Source: UBA2377 sp964429385 (GTDB lineage: Bacteria > Verrucomicrobiota > Verrucomicrobiia > Opitutales > Opitutaceae). Taken from it: 64,000 nucleotides of DNA. How positions within the stretch are numbered: position 1 is the stretch's first letter; every line of letters begins with the position of its first letter. Below are positions 23,794 through 32,274 of this stretch, in pieces. Where the stretch lies: contig CAYSBR010000006.1 of assembly GCA_964429385.1 (NCBI GenBank), forward strand, positions 1-64,000. Reading direction: 5' to 3'. The position numbers were made by a program, and so were the translations under genes. Below the pieces are notes generated by a model. That model saw only the letters and a program-made list of their open reading frames with translations. It made no database searches and was not told where the DNA came from.

Positions 23794-26199
23794 GTGACGC
23801 ATCCTGCTTCAGCAACGCCTTCTGTCTGGCCGGCCCGACTGCTCGCCTTGGCGGCCGTGGGTGTGCTGGGCCTCACCCTGGCGCATCCTTCCTCTTCCCG
23901 CCAGTTCACCTGGCCCTGGGCACCCGGCCTCGGCCTCCTCTGGCTGACGCCCATTGCCGTCTGCCTGGCCACACCACGACGAAGCCTTCCCACCGATCGA
24001 TTGCTCCTTGGCGGCCTCGGCCTCCTCGCGCTCGCCACGCTCGCCAGCGCCGCGCTCAGTCCCTTCGCGCCGCTCAGCCTGCCGCGCATCTGGCCCACAC
24101 TGGGCGGCATCGCGCTGTTTTGCTGGCTGCATCACTGGCTCGCCGCGCCCGACGGCCAAAACCGGGCCGGGCGGCTCGCGCTCGGGCTCGCCGGCGGCGG
24201 AGCGGTGATCGCACTCTCCAGCCTCATTCACTGGCGGTGGCAAACCGCCGGCGGCTCATGGTTGACGCGCAATGAAATCCCCTTCGGGCACTCCAACTAC
24301 ACCGCCGGCGCCATGCTCCTCGTCCTGCCATGGCTCCTCCATGCCGCCTGGGCTGCCCGCGGCCTTCGGCGCGCACTCTGGGGACTCGTGACCCTCGCCG
24401 GTTTCGTCGTTTTGCTCACCACGAGCAGCCGCGGCGGCGTACTCGCGCTCGCGCTCACCGGCGCGCTGTTCGCCGGCGGCACCCTCCTCCTCGCGCGCTG
24501 GCCGCGCCGCACCAAGCTCATCCTGGTCGCCGCCGCCGCCGGGCTTCTCGTGGTGGTCGTGCTGGCCAATCCCCGCCTGCGCGATCTCGCCCTCGGTCGC
24601 GGCTGGAGCGCCGACGCCAGCGAAAGCAATACCCAGCGCACCGCCATGCTCCAGGCCGGCCTGCGCCTCGGTCAGGAACGGCCTCTCCTTGGCTGGGGTC
24701 CCGGCAGCGTCCCCCTCACCTACCCGAAAGTCCGCGCCCAACTCGACGGCGGCACCGACAACGTCCTCCAGCTCCACAACACCCCCATCCAACTCTGGGC
24801 CACGCTCGGCACCACCGGGCTCCTCGCCCTTGCGCTGCTCCTCGCCGCCGTCCTCCGGCAAGGCTGGCGAACCGCGCGCGCCCCCAACCCCGCCGCCCTC
24901 ACCGCCCTCGCCACTGTCACCGCCTACGGCCTCTTCGCCCTCACCGACCACCAGCTCGACCTTCCCGCCCTCAACCTCCTCCTCGTCGCCAGCCTCGCGC
25001 TGCTCTTCCACCGCCCCGCGAACACCCCACCCATTTGTCATCTAATAGATGACAAACCGGTCGTGCCGCGCGCCGGACTGGCCGGCTTGGCTCTGCTCCT
25101 GCTGGCCGGGCCGCTGTGGGCCACCGCCCACGACCTGAGCGCGCGCCACGCTTACGAGCAGGCGTTGCACGCCCTCGAACGCGGACACGAGCCCGAGGGC
25201 TTCGCCCTCCTGGAACAGGCCGCCCTCCGCGCTCCATTCGACCCCTATTACCGCCACCTGCTGGCCAGCCGGCTCCTGCTGGCGCGCGACCAGACCGCCG
25301 ACGCCACCCGCCGCGAGCAACTCGCCGCCACCGCCGCCGAGCACCTGAACCTTTCCCTCGCCACCGGCTGCTTCGAGGAATTCGCCCATCTCAATCTCGC
25401 CTGGCTCGCCCTGGAGTCCGACGCCCCCCGGCTCGCCCAGCGGCATTTCCGCGCCGCACTCGCGCTCGCCCCCCACCGCGGCGGCGCCTACTTCGGCCTC
25501 GGGCTCTCCCTCCGTGCCTCCGGCGAACTCGCCGCCGCCGTCCGCGCCTTCGCGCTGGAATGGGTCAACGATCCCGCGGCCGCACTCACGCTGCACTGGC
25601 ACCACCCCGAGCTCGCCCCCTACCGCGCCGGCATCGCCCGTGAGGCGGAGGCCATCCTGGCGGAGCTCGCGCCCGCCCATCCCACCGCCACCTACATCCC
25701 GCAACTCTGGCGCTGGTGGACCGACGGCGGACCGACGCCCACGCACGGCTTCAACCACGCCTCCACCCTCTTTGTCTCCACCCTGACCGCCCTCGAAGCC
25801 CACCGCCCGATCCCGCCCGGGGCCGAGGCCTATCCCTGGGGTCGCCTGCTCGCCACCTGGCAACAGACGCCGACAGACTTCAACACGCTCACCCGGCGCG
25901 ACCCGGAATTTGCCGCCAGCCTCGCGCGCCGCGCCGCCCGGCACCCCGCGCCCGCCGTGCGCGGTTTCCTCACCGCCGGACCGGAAGGGGAAACCAACCT
26001 CCTCGTCGAAATCCGCTCGACCCGGCCCGGCTACGGAGTGCTCGCGCTCCACCCCGACAGCCCTGTGCTCGCCGATCTTTACGCCCAGCCGCTGCCTCGG
26101 ATGGTTTCCGCGTTTGCCGCCTCCGTCTTCCCCGCCCGAGGCTGGGTGCCGGCCCGCGCGCTGATCGCACGCCTTCCCGCCGCCCCCGCCACCCCATGA
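23794..26199 (+). CDS. O-antigen ligase/polymerase (Wzy/WaaL-like) with TPR domain
   Basis: About 801 residues. The first 400 hold roughly ten to twelve membrane segments and the Wzy_C signature (FGHSNYTAGAMLL, LTTSSRGGVLAL, GWGPGSVPLTYP, LQLHNTPIQLWATLGTTGLL). After a linker, one more membrane segment (AGLAGLALLLLAGPLW, about 429-444) is followed by TPR-like helical pairs. It would polymerise repeat units or ligate glycan chains at the periplasmic face. The start is uncertain: a frame extension to 23701 lies in a dispersed repeat, so the GTG at 23794 with upstream GGACAGG is preferred. A repeat B palindrome lies in the linker (residues about 409-421) and is translated. Confidence 0.85.
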   Translation: MTHPASATPSVWPARLLALAAVGVLGLTLAHPSSSRQFTWPWAPGLGLLWLTPIAVCLATPRRSLPTDRLLLGGLGLLALATLASAALSPFAPLSLPRIWPTLGGIALFCWLHHWLAAPDGQNRAGRLALGLAGGGAVIALSSLIHWRWQTAGGSWLTRNEIPFGHSNYTAGAMLLVLPWLLHAAWAARGLRRALWGLVTLAGFVVLLTTSSRGGVLALALTGALFAGGTLLLARWPRRTKLILVAAAAGLLVVVVLANPRLRDLALGRGWSADASESNTQRTAMLQAGLRLGQERPLLGWGPGSVPLTYPKVRAQLDGGTDNVLQLHNTPIQLWATLGTTGLLALALLLAAVLRQGWRTARAPNPAALTALATVTAYGLFALTDHQLDLPALNLLLVASLALLFHRPANTPPICHLIDDKPVVPRAGLAGLALLLLAGPLWATAHDLSARHAYEQALHALERGHEPEGFALLEQAALRAPFDPYYRHLLASRLLLARDQTADATRREQLAATAAEHLNLSLATGCFEEFAHLNLAWLALESDAPRLAQRHFRAALALAPHRGGAYFGLGLSLRASGELAAAVRAFALEWVNDPAAALTLHWHHPELAPYRAGIAREAEAILAELAPAHPTATYIPQLWRWWTDGGPTPTHGFNHASTLFVSTLTALEAHRPIPPGAEAYPWGRLLATWQQTPTDFNTLTRRDPEFAASLARRAARHPAPAVRGFLTAGPEGETNLLVEIRSTRPGYGVLALHPDSPVLADLYAQPLPRMVSAFAASVFPARGWVPARALIARLPAAPATP
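25020..25056. repeat. Repeat family B, copy 2, inside coding sequence
   Basis: A perfect 23-base palindrome at 25034-25056 (arms TTTGTCATCTA around a central A), preceded by GAACACCCCACCCA. It matches the intergenic copy at 14910-14947 including the upstream flank. It is AT-rich against a GC-rich gene and is translated as part of ICHLIDDKP in the linker between the membrane and TPR parts of the ligase. Confidence 0.85.
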
Positions 26200-27608
26200 C
26201 CAGCACGCCCTCCAGCCGCCTGCGCAAAGTCCTGCTGCCCGCCGCCCTCGTGCTGGGCGACACCCTCTTTGCCTTCGTCGCCCTCACCCTCGGCTACTGG
26301 CTGCGCTACGCCTCGCCGCTCGGCGACTTCGGGCTCGATGTCTCCGGCGCCCGCTTCCCCGCCTACCTCCCACTCCTTCTCGTCGGCGTCGCGTTTCTCA
26401 TCGCCGCCTACGCCCAGCTGAATCTCTACGGCGAACGCCTCCTCCTCCGCAAATTCCAGAGCATCGCCCTCATCATCAAGGGCACCACCTTCTGGCTCGT
26501 CGCCTACCTCGGGCTCTCGCTCGTGCTCAAGTTCGACCCGCCCATCTCGCGCCTCTTCGTGCTCATTGCCTTCGTCTGCGTCATCATCGTGATGGCCGCC
26601 TGGCGCTCTCTCTTCTACCACCTGCTCACCCGGCCCGCCTGGCGCGACCGCCTCCGGCAGCGCGTCGCCCTCCTCGGCTGGAACGACGACGCCCGCGAAC
26701 TCGCCGTCACCCTCTCCGCCGACCCCGCGCACCCCTACCGTTTCTGCGGCGTGATCCCGCTGCCCGACGATCCCGCTCCCGAACATCCGCTCGGCACCTT
26801 CGACGAACTCGAGACCGTGCTGCGCGCGCAGCAGATTGATGTCCTCATCGCCGCGCGCACCGATCTGCCGCGCGAGCAGACCGTGCGCGCCGTCGAGATC
26901 TGCGAACGCACCTACGCCGAGTGGAAGGTGATTCCCTCCTCCTTCCAGATCCTCCTCAGCGGCCTGCGCCTGCAAACCATCGGCCGTCTCCCCGTGCTCG
27001 GTGTCGAGGAACTCGCCATCAACAAACTCTTCAACCGCGTCCTGAAACGGGCGCTGGACATCCTCGGTGCCCTCACCGGCCTCGTCCTCGGCGCGCCCAT
27101 CGTCGCCCTCCTCGCATTGCGCATCAAAGCCGAGTCCCCCGGCGGCCCGGTGCTCTTTCGGCAGACACGCATCGGTGCCGGCCACCGGTCCTTCACCCTC
27201 TACAAACTCCGCAGCATGACGCCCGACGCCGCGGCCAGCGACCACCTCCGGCAGAGCACCGCGCGCCACGATGCCCGCCTGCTGCGCTGCGGCGCCTTCA
27301 TGCGCCGCTGGAACCTCGACGAGGTCCCCCAGTTCTGGAACGTCCTGCGCGGCGACATGAGCCTCGTCGGCCCGCGCCCGGAGCGCCCGGCGCACGTGGA
27401 CCAGCTCTCGCAACGCATCCCCCACTACCTGCCCCGCCACCTGGTGAAACCCGGCATGACCGGCTGGGCCCAGATCAACGGCCTGCGCGGCGACACCGAC
27501 CTCAGCCGCCGCATCCAGCACGACATCTACTACATCGAGAACTGGTCCCCCTGGCTGGACCTGCAAATCATCGCCCTGACCTTTGTCCGCTGGAAGAACG
27601 CCTATTGA
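26196..27608 (+). CDS. Polyprenyl-phosphate sugar-1-phosphate transferase (WcaJ/WbaP type)
   Basis: 470 residues. Four N-terminal membrane segments (from AALVLGDTLFAFVALTLGYWL) are followed by a Rossmann-like domain (RVALLGWNDDARELAVTL). A further membrane helix (LDILGALTGLVLGAPIVALL) leads into the catalytic bacterial sugar transferase domain with LYKLRSM, RWNLDEVPQFWNVLRGDMSLVGPRPERP and KPGMTGWAQINGLRG. It starts repeat-unit assembly by moving a sugar-1-phosphate (often glucose or galactose) onto undecaprenyl phosphate. The ATG at 26196 overlaps the ligase stop (ATGA). Its 3' end overlaps the converging gene by seven bases. Confidence 0.94.
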   Translation: MTSTPSSRLRKVLLPAALVLGDTLFAFVALTLGYWLRYASPLGDFGLDVSGARFPAYLPLLLVGVAFLIAAYAQLNLYGERLLLRKFQSIALIIKGTTFWLVAYLGLSLVLKFDPPISRLFVLIAFVCVIIVMAAWRSLFYHLLTRPAWRDRLRQRVALLGWNDDARELAVTLSADPAHPYRFCGVIPLPDDPAPEHPLGTFDELETVLRAQQIDVLIAARTDLPREQTVRAVEICERTYAEWKVIPSSFQILLSGLRLQTIGRLPVLGVEELAINKLFNRVLKRALDILGALTGLVLGAPIVALLALRIKAESPGGPVLFRQTRIGAGHRSFTLYKLRSMTPDAAASDHLRQSTARHDARLLRCGAFMRRWNLDEVPQFWNVLRGDMSLVGPRPERPAHVDQLSQRIPHYLPRHLVKPGMTGWAQINGLRGDTDLSRRIQHDIYYIENWSPWLDLQIIALTFVRWKNAY

Positions 27609-28501
27609 GGCCGCACCCGGCGATCACCGCGCAAGGCGGCCCGCCAGCGGGAGACCTGTTTCCAGGCCGCGAACGCGGTCCGCCATTTCCAGCGCGCAAA
27701 CCACGTCATGCCGAAGTGCTTGAGGTAAACGTCGCGATTGGCGTCGAAGATCGCCGCCGACATCGTCTCGAACTCCTTCGCCACGCTCACCCCCTTGAGA
27801 TGCGTGATGCGGACGCGCCCGTCGTAAACAATGCGCCAGCCCGCCCGGCGCACCCGGATGCACAGGTCGATATCGTCGCCATACATGAAAAACGCCTCGT
27901 CAAACACCGCTTCGCCGGAACCGGCGACCGCCGCCAACAGCTCCCGCCGCCCGAGCATGAACGCGCCATTGATCATGCCCACCTCGTAAGTGCCGGCTTC
28001 CGGCAGGTGGGTGAGATTGTAGCCGGCCAACAACGCCGTGCGCGGAAACGCCGCCGCCAACCCGCTCGCCCGGCAGAACCCATCCCACAGCGAAGGCACC
28101 GCCCGGCGGCAGGCCAGATCCATGCTGCCATCCGCGAGTTCAAGCCGCGGCGAGATCAAGCCCAGCTCCGGCTCCACCCGCACCCGCTGCACGCAATGCG
28201 CCAGCGCCGCCGCATTCACCACCGTGTCGGGATTGAGAAACAGCACGCACCGCCCGGTCGTGCGCCGGAAGCCAAGATTGTTGCCGCGACCGAAGCCGAG
28301 ATTCTCCGCCGGCGCCACATAGTCCACCCAGGGGAAATCCGCCCGCACCCGGTCGCCCGTGCCATCGGCATTGCGCGAATTGTCCACCACCACCACTTCA
28401 ACCGCCCCGCCCTCCAGCGCCCGCGGGATCGAAGCCAGGCAAGCCGGCAATTCGTCGCGCGACTTGTAGGCGACGATGATGATGGAGAGCAAAGGACTCA
28501 T
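27602..28501 (-). CDS. Glycosyltransferase family 2 (WbbL-like)
   Basis: 299 residues, GT-A fold. The N-terminal LLSIIIVAYKSRDELPACL and VVVVDNSRNADGTGD (nucleotide-sugar site), FLNPDTVV (metal-binding region) and FFMYGDDIDLCIRVRRAGW (catalytic region) match the WbbL subgroup, which often transfers rhamnose. It is cytoplasmic, with no membrane segment. It is the last gene of a tightly packed minus-strand operon running from 35960 down to here, and its start overlaps the previous gene by four bases. Donor and linkage cannot be read. Confidence 0.9.
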   Translation of the reverse strand: MSPLLSIIIVAYKSRDELPACLASIPRALEGGAVEVVVVDNSRNADGTGDRVRADFPWVDYVAPAENLGFGRGNNLGFRRTTGRCVLFLNPDTVVNAAALAHCVQRVRVEPELGLISPRLELADGSMDLACRRAVPSLWDGFCRASGLAAAFPRTALLAGYNLTHLPEAGTYEVGMINGAFMLGRRELLAAVAGSGEAVFDEAFFMYGDDIDLCIRVRRAGWRIVYDGRVRITHLKGVSVAKEFETMSAAIFDANRDVYLKHFGMTWFARWKWRTAFAAWKQVSRWRAALRGDRRVRPQ

Positions 28502-29409
28502 GACATCGGCCCCGACCTTCCCATCAATCCGTGCCAGGTACCGCGCACCACCGCCTTCACTTTCGCCCAGCGCTGCTGCTCAAAAAGCAGGACGCGGGCA
28601 AAATTGTAGCCCGCGAAGCAAAGATCGAAAACCGCCCAATGAGGCACCGCCAGCACATGCCGCCGCCAGACGATGACGCGATTGCGCGCCATGTAGTAAT
28701 GGCGGAACGGCGCATGATTCATGGGCCGGAAATCGCGGCCCAATAAAACCCGGCGCGTCCTCGCGCCCAACTGATGATGCAACACCGCGCCCGGAGCCAC
28801 CGCCACCCCGCGACCCGCCCGCCGCACACGCAGGCAGTAATCAATATCAATGTAATCAATGAACAGTCCGGCATCGAAGCCGCCAAGGGCCCGCCAGACC
28901 GCCAGATCAACCATTGATCCGGAAGTGATGACAATCGTGACATCATCCAAACCTTCCGGGGGACACCGCACCATGGAGAAAGGCTCCCACCAACGAAGAG
29001 GCGGACGAAGCCACCGGTAACCCGCCTCATCCACCCCGCCCGCCTCCCTGATACGGGGGGCAACCACCGCCGCTTCCGGCCTGGCCAGATGAGTCTGCCA
29101 CAAGGCGTGGGCCATACCCGCCGCCGGCCGGCTGTCCTGATCGAATGTAACGGCCCAGGTGCAACCCATTTCCAGCGCACGGTTGAGGCCAAGATTCAAA
29201 GCTGCGGCCAGCCCTATATTCTCCGACTTCGCCAGCAATTCTACGCCGGGCACGGCGGCCAGCGCCGCCCGCGTTCCGGCATCGGACGCATTGTCCACCA
29301 CGATAACCCGGCCGCACTCGCGCACTACGGCGGCCAGATTGGCGATCGCCTCCTCATCGGGATGATAAGTCACCACCACACCGCATATTTGTTCGAAGAA
29401 ATTCTTCAT
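28498..29409 (-). CDS. Glycosyltransferase family 2 (rhamnosyltransferase-like)
   Basis: 303 residues. The start ICGVVVTYHPDEEAIANL, VIVVDNASDAGTR, NIGLAAALNLGLNRAL, FDQDSRP and LFIDYIDIDYCLRVRRAGR are typical of the RfbF-type rhamnosyltransferase branch of GT2. The ATG at 29409 (MKNFFEQICGVVV) was chosen because the frame continuing upstream is the overlap with the neighbouring gene, which ends at 29406 and so gives an ATGA coupling. Part of the polysaccharide assembly operon; exact acceptor unknown. Confidence 0.9.
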   Translation of the reverse strand: MKNFFEQICGVVVTYHPDEEAIANLAAVVRECGRVIVVDNASDAGTRAALAAVPGVELLAKSENIGLAAALNLGLNRALEMGCTWAVTFDQDSRPAAGMAHALWQTHLARPEAAVVAPRIREAGGVDEAGYRWLRPPLRWWEPFSMVRCPPEGLDDVTIVITSGSMVDLAVWRALGGFDAGLFIDYIDIDYCLRVRRAGRGVAVAPGAVLHHQLGARTRRVLLGRDFRPMNHAPFRHYYMARNRVIVWRRHVLAVPHWAVFDLCFAGYNFARVLLFEQQRWAKVKAVVRGTWHGLMGRSGPMS

Positions 29410-30257
29410 GCCCGTTTCCAACGAGACCGGAACCGGCGGCGGGCCACCTGATGGTGCCATTCGTTCCAACGATTGATCACCCAGTTCCAGCCGGTGTCGG
29501 CTGGCAGCAGCCCGGCCAGCCGCCATTCGGATGCCAGTTGGCGGCGAAACTGATCATGCACCCCGGCCGGGGAATTGGCGGTCACCCGGGATATTTCCAA
29601 CGGTCGCTGGTGATAATACGCCAACGTGGCGGACAACACGGTCATCCGGAAGCGCGCCGCCGCGCGCACATTAAACTCCCAGTCCTCCAGCACGGGCAGA
29701 TCCTCGCGATAACCACCCAGCTCGGTAAAGACCCGGTGATGCCAAAGCACGGCGTTGTTCGTAAACCGATTGCGCCGGGCCAGACCGGGACCGGTCAGCT
29801 CGCGCAAACCGGGGTTGAACGGTTCGCGCCCGAGTCCAACGAAGCTGCCGTTGTGCTCCTCTTCGTAAATCGCCTCGGTGCGGCAACACATGGCGCCGAA
29901 ATCAGATCCATCGCCCGAAATCTCGGCGGCTCCATGCAACTGCTCCAGAAACCCGGGTGCCCAAGTATCATCGTCATCCAAAAAGGCCAGCCATGCAGTC
30001 CGAGTCTGAGCTATTGCGCGATTCAAGGCAGCGGACCGGTTCGGCGGTGTGGCCGAGTTTCGCGTCAGCCAGAGCGCGGGCAGATCACCCACCGCCGGGG
30101 ATGAAGGCGCCCCGGATGCCGCACCATCATCGGAAATAATCACACAGGCCGGGGCGACTGTCTGGGCCCGCACCGAGGCCAGTGCACGATCTAGGTAGCA
30201 ACGCGGCCGGCCAGCGGTGCGCACGATGACGCTGATGTCTGCCCGGGATTCATTCAT
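29406..30257 (-). CDS. Glycosyltransferase family 2
   Basis: 283 residues with GT-A motifs ISVIVRTAGRPRCYLDRAL, CVIISDDGAA, LNRAIAQTRTAWLAFLDDDD (metal-binding DDD) and a later LPVLEDWEFNVRAA (catalytic ED). The C-terminal 60 residues are basic and aromatic-rich, as in enzymes that touch the membrane surface. It is coupled to the next gene by ATGA and separated from the previous one by 12 bases. The sugar transferred is not predictable. Confidence 0.9.
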   Translation of the reverse strand: MNESRADISVIVRTAGRPRCYLDRALASVRAQTVAPACVIISDDGAASGAPSSPAVGDLPALWLTRNSATPPNRSAALNRAIAQTRTAWLAFLDDDDTWAPGFLEQLHGAAEISGDGSDFGAMCCRTEAIYEEEHNGSFVGLGREPFNPGLRELTGPGLARRNRFTNNAVLWHHRVFTELGGYREDLPVLEDWEFNVRAAARFRMTVLSATLAYYHQRPLEISRVTANSPAGVHDQFRRQLASEWRLAGLLPADTGWNWVINRWNEWHHQVARRRFRSRWKRA

Positions 30258-30269
30258 GCAATGTGCGGC

Positions 30270-31004
30270 TCAATGCCCGCGACTCCGCCAGCCGCGCAAC
30301 AAACGGATCGTCAAACCGCCAATGGAACGTGCGGCCGACCGCCAGACCGAACCTTGGTGGCGCCAGAGCACCATCCCGTTCTCCCGGAAGAGCAGCCTGA
30401 GGTTCTCCGGGCGGCTGCTCAGGCCGGCGAGATCATAACGCGCGAACGACACCGCGATCACATCGGCGCGTGCTCCGTCGCCAAGCAGCCGCTGCCAGAG
30501 ATCAAAATCCATGCAGACCTTGAATTCGCCGGTGAAGCCGCCCGCCGCCGTCAAAACGCGGCGCCGCACAAGCGTCGCGGGATGGGGCGGCCATGAATCA
30601 AGCAGCGGCCATTGCTCGCGCAACGCCGGCAACTCGCGGGGCTGCCCATCGCCATCCCCGTGGATGCCACCGATGACAAGGTCAGCCCGTGTCCGGCGCA
30701 GCAAAGCCTGCAGCCAAGCCGGCTCCAATTCTTCGTGAATTGCATCCCCGCCGTTGAGAAACCAGACCCATTCGCCCTTGGCCAGCGCGAGACCCTCGTT
30801 GAAGGCCGCAGCGATGCCCGTGGATTGCTGCACCAGCAACCGGACGGCCGGCTCCGGCGGAACGGTCGGAGCGGCTCCTGTATGAATCACGATGTGCTCG
30901 ACCTCGTCCGGTTTCCGCCAAGCGGCGGCGCTGGCCAGCGTCCGCGCCAATCCGGCCGGGTCGTCCTTGGTGATGGTGACGATGCTAAGCAGTGGCGGAT
31001 TCAT
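30270..31004 (-). CDS. Glycosyltransferase family 2 (WcaE-like)
   Basis: 244 residues. LLSIVTITKDDPAGLARTL, GIAAAFNEGLALAKGEWVWFLNGGDAI (nucleotide and metal sites) and GGFTGEFKVCMDFDLWQRLL fit the WcaE/PgaC-like short GT2 group found in colanic-acid-type loci. No membrane segment is seen. It lies 28 bases after the GT4 gene in the same operon. Confidence 0.88.
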   Translation of the reverse strand: MNPPLLSIVTITKDDPAGLARTLASAAAWRKPDEVEHIVIHTGAAPTVPPEPAVRLLVQQSTGIAAAFNEGLALAKGEWVWFLNGGDAIHEELEPAWLQALLRRTRADLVIGGIHGDGDGQPRELPALREQWPLLDSWPPHPATLVRRRVLTAAGGFTGEFKVCMDFDLWQRLLGDGARADVIAVSFARYDLAGLSSRPENLRLLFRENGMVLWRHQGSVWRSAARSIGGLTIRLLRGWRSRGH

Positions 31005-31032
31005 GGAGTGTTCATCTCCCGGCTTTCTTTCA

Positions 31033-32271
31033 TCAGCTTGTAATAGGCCGTTTGATATTGCACAGCGTGGAATAAAGCGACTCCAGGCGCTGCCCGTGTC
31101 CGGTCAGGTTGAATTTGCGCTCAAAGCTACTCCTGGCAACGAGCCTCGCGTGAGTGGCGCTGGTGCCCTCAAGCCAGGCGCCGAGGGCCCGAGCGAGGCT
31201 CGCGGCGCTTAATTCGGAGGCGAGGCAGCCGGTTTGCATGGGCTCAACAATCTCCTCTAGTCCGCCCGCAGCGAAGCCAACCACCGGGCACCCGCAGGCC
31301 AGCGCCTCCACGGCGATATTGGGCAGATTGTCCTGCAAAGAAGGAATCACGCAGGCATCGGCCGCACTGAGAATGCGCGCCAATTGCGCGTCCTGATCGA
31401 CGGTCCCGAGCCATCGTGTTGCACAGGGCCAGTCATCCGTCCGGCTCTGGCCGCCGTTGGCACCGAACAGCACCAGGCAGTATTTTGCCGGTCGCTCCCT
31501 GGCCAGGATTGCCATGCCTTCACGCAGCAAATGCACGCCCTTGCGAGCCTCTCGCAAGTCATGCGCTCCGGCAACCAGGACAACGGCATCTGCGGCCAAT
31601 CCCAGTTCCCGTCTCGCCTGCGCGCGATTCATCGGAATGTAAACGTCGCCATCCAAGCCGTTGGGAATCACCTGCAGCCGGTCGGCGGGGACGCTGCCGG
31701 AACTCCGCGCCAGCGAAGCCAGCCATTCACTGGGTGAAACCACCGCGGCCACCCCGACCAGCCGCCGACGCTTGCCGCGCAGATTGATCCAACTCAAGTC
31801 ATGCCGACGGCCCGACCCGAGCTGGGGGCATTGCCCGCACCCGGTGACAAAACGCCGGCAGGCATCGGGATAATGGCAGCCGCCCGTGAAGGCCCAGGCA
31901 TCGTGCAGCGTCCAGACGACCGGAGCTTCAATCCGGGCGATTTCCGCCAGATGCATGAATCCTCCGCCGATCCAGTGGAGGTGTACCACATCCGGCTTCC
32001 GTTCATTGATCCCTGCGGCCAGTTGCGAAGGCACATGATTGTTGGACCACACGGAAAAAAGACGCCGGGCGGGATGGAAGCGAAGCGGCAGGTTTTCCAG
32101 GCGTGCGCGCCAGCGTAAGGCGGCCACGGAGCGCAGCCGGGCCTGATCGGGTCCTCCTTCAAGGCTCCACAAGGCCGCATCGATTCCCCGGCGGCGAAGC
32201 GCCTCCACGCTCCGGCCGGCCGCGATACCGGCTCCACCCCGATGGCTCATAGAAAGATGGATGACCCTCAT
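31033..32271 (-). CDS. Glycosyltransferase family 4 (WcaC-like)
   Basis: 412 residues of the GT-B fold. The N-terminal domain has LSMSHRGGAGIAAGRSVEAL and a cysteine-containing TLHDAWAFTGGCHYPDACRR segment, seen in the WcaC subgroup. The C-terminal domain carries the donor-binding motif DNLPNIAVEALACGCPVVGF followed by GGLEEIVEP. It builds part of the repeat unit on the cytoplasmic side. Its start lies three bases after the radical SAM-pyruvyltransferase gene, so both are in one transcript. Confidence 0.92.
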   Translation of the reverse strand: MRVIHLSMSHRGGAGIAAGRSVEALRRRGIDAALWSLEGGPDQARLRSVAALRWRARLENLPLRFHPARRLFSVWSNNHVPSQLAAGINERKPDVVHLHWIGGGFMHLAEIARIEAPVVWTLHDAWAFTGGCHYPDACRRFVTGCGQCPQLGSGRRHDLSWINLRGKRRRLVGVAAVVSPSEWLASLARSSGSVPADRLQVIPNGLDGDVYIPMNRAQARRELGLAADAVVLVAGAHDLREARKGVHLLREGMAILARERPAKYCLVLFGANGGQSRTDDWPCATRWLGTVDQDAQLARILSAADACVIPSLQDNLPNIAVEALACGCPVVGFAAGGLEEIVEPMQTGCLASELSAASLARALGAWLEGTSATHARLVARSSFERKFNLTGHGQRLESLYSTLCNIKRPITS

Positions 32272-32274
32272 AGC

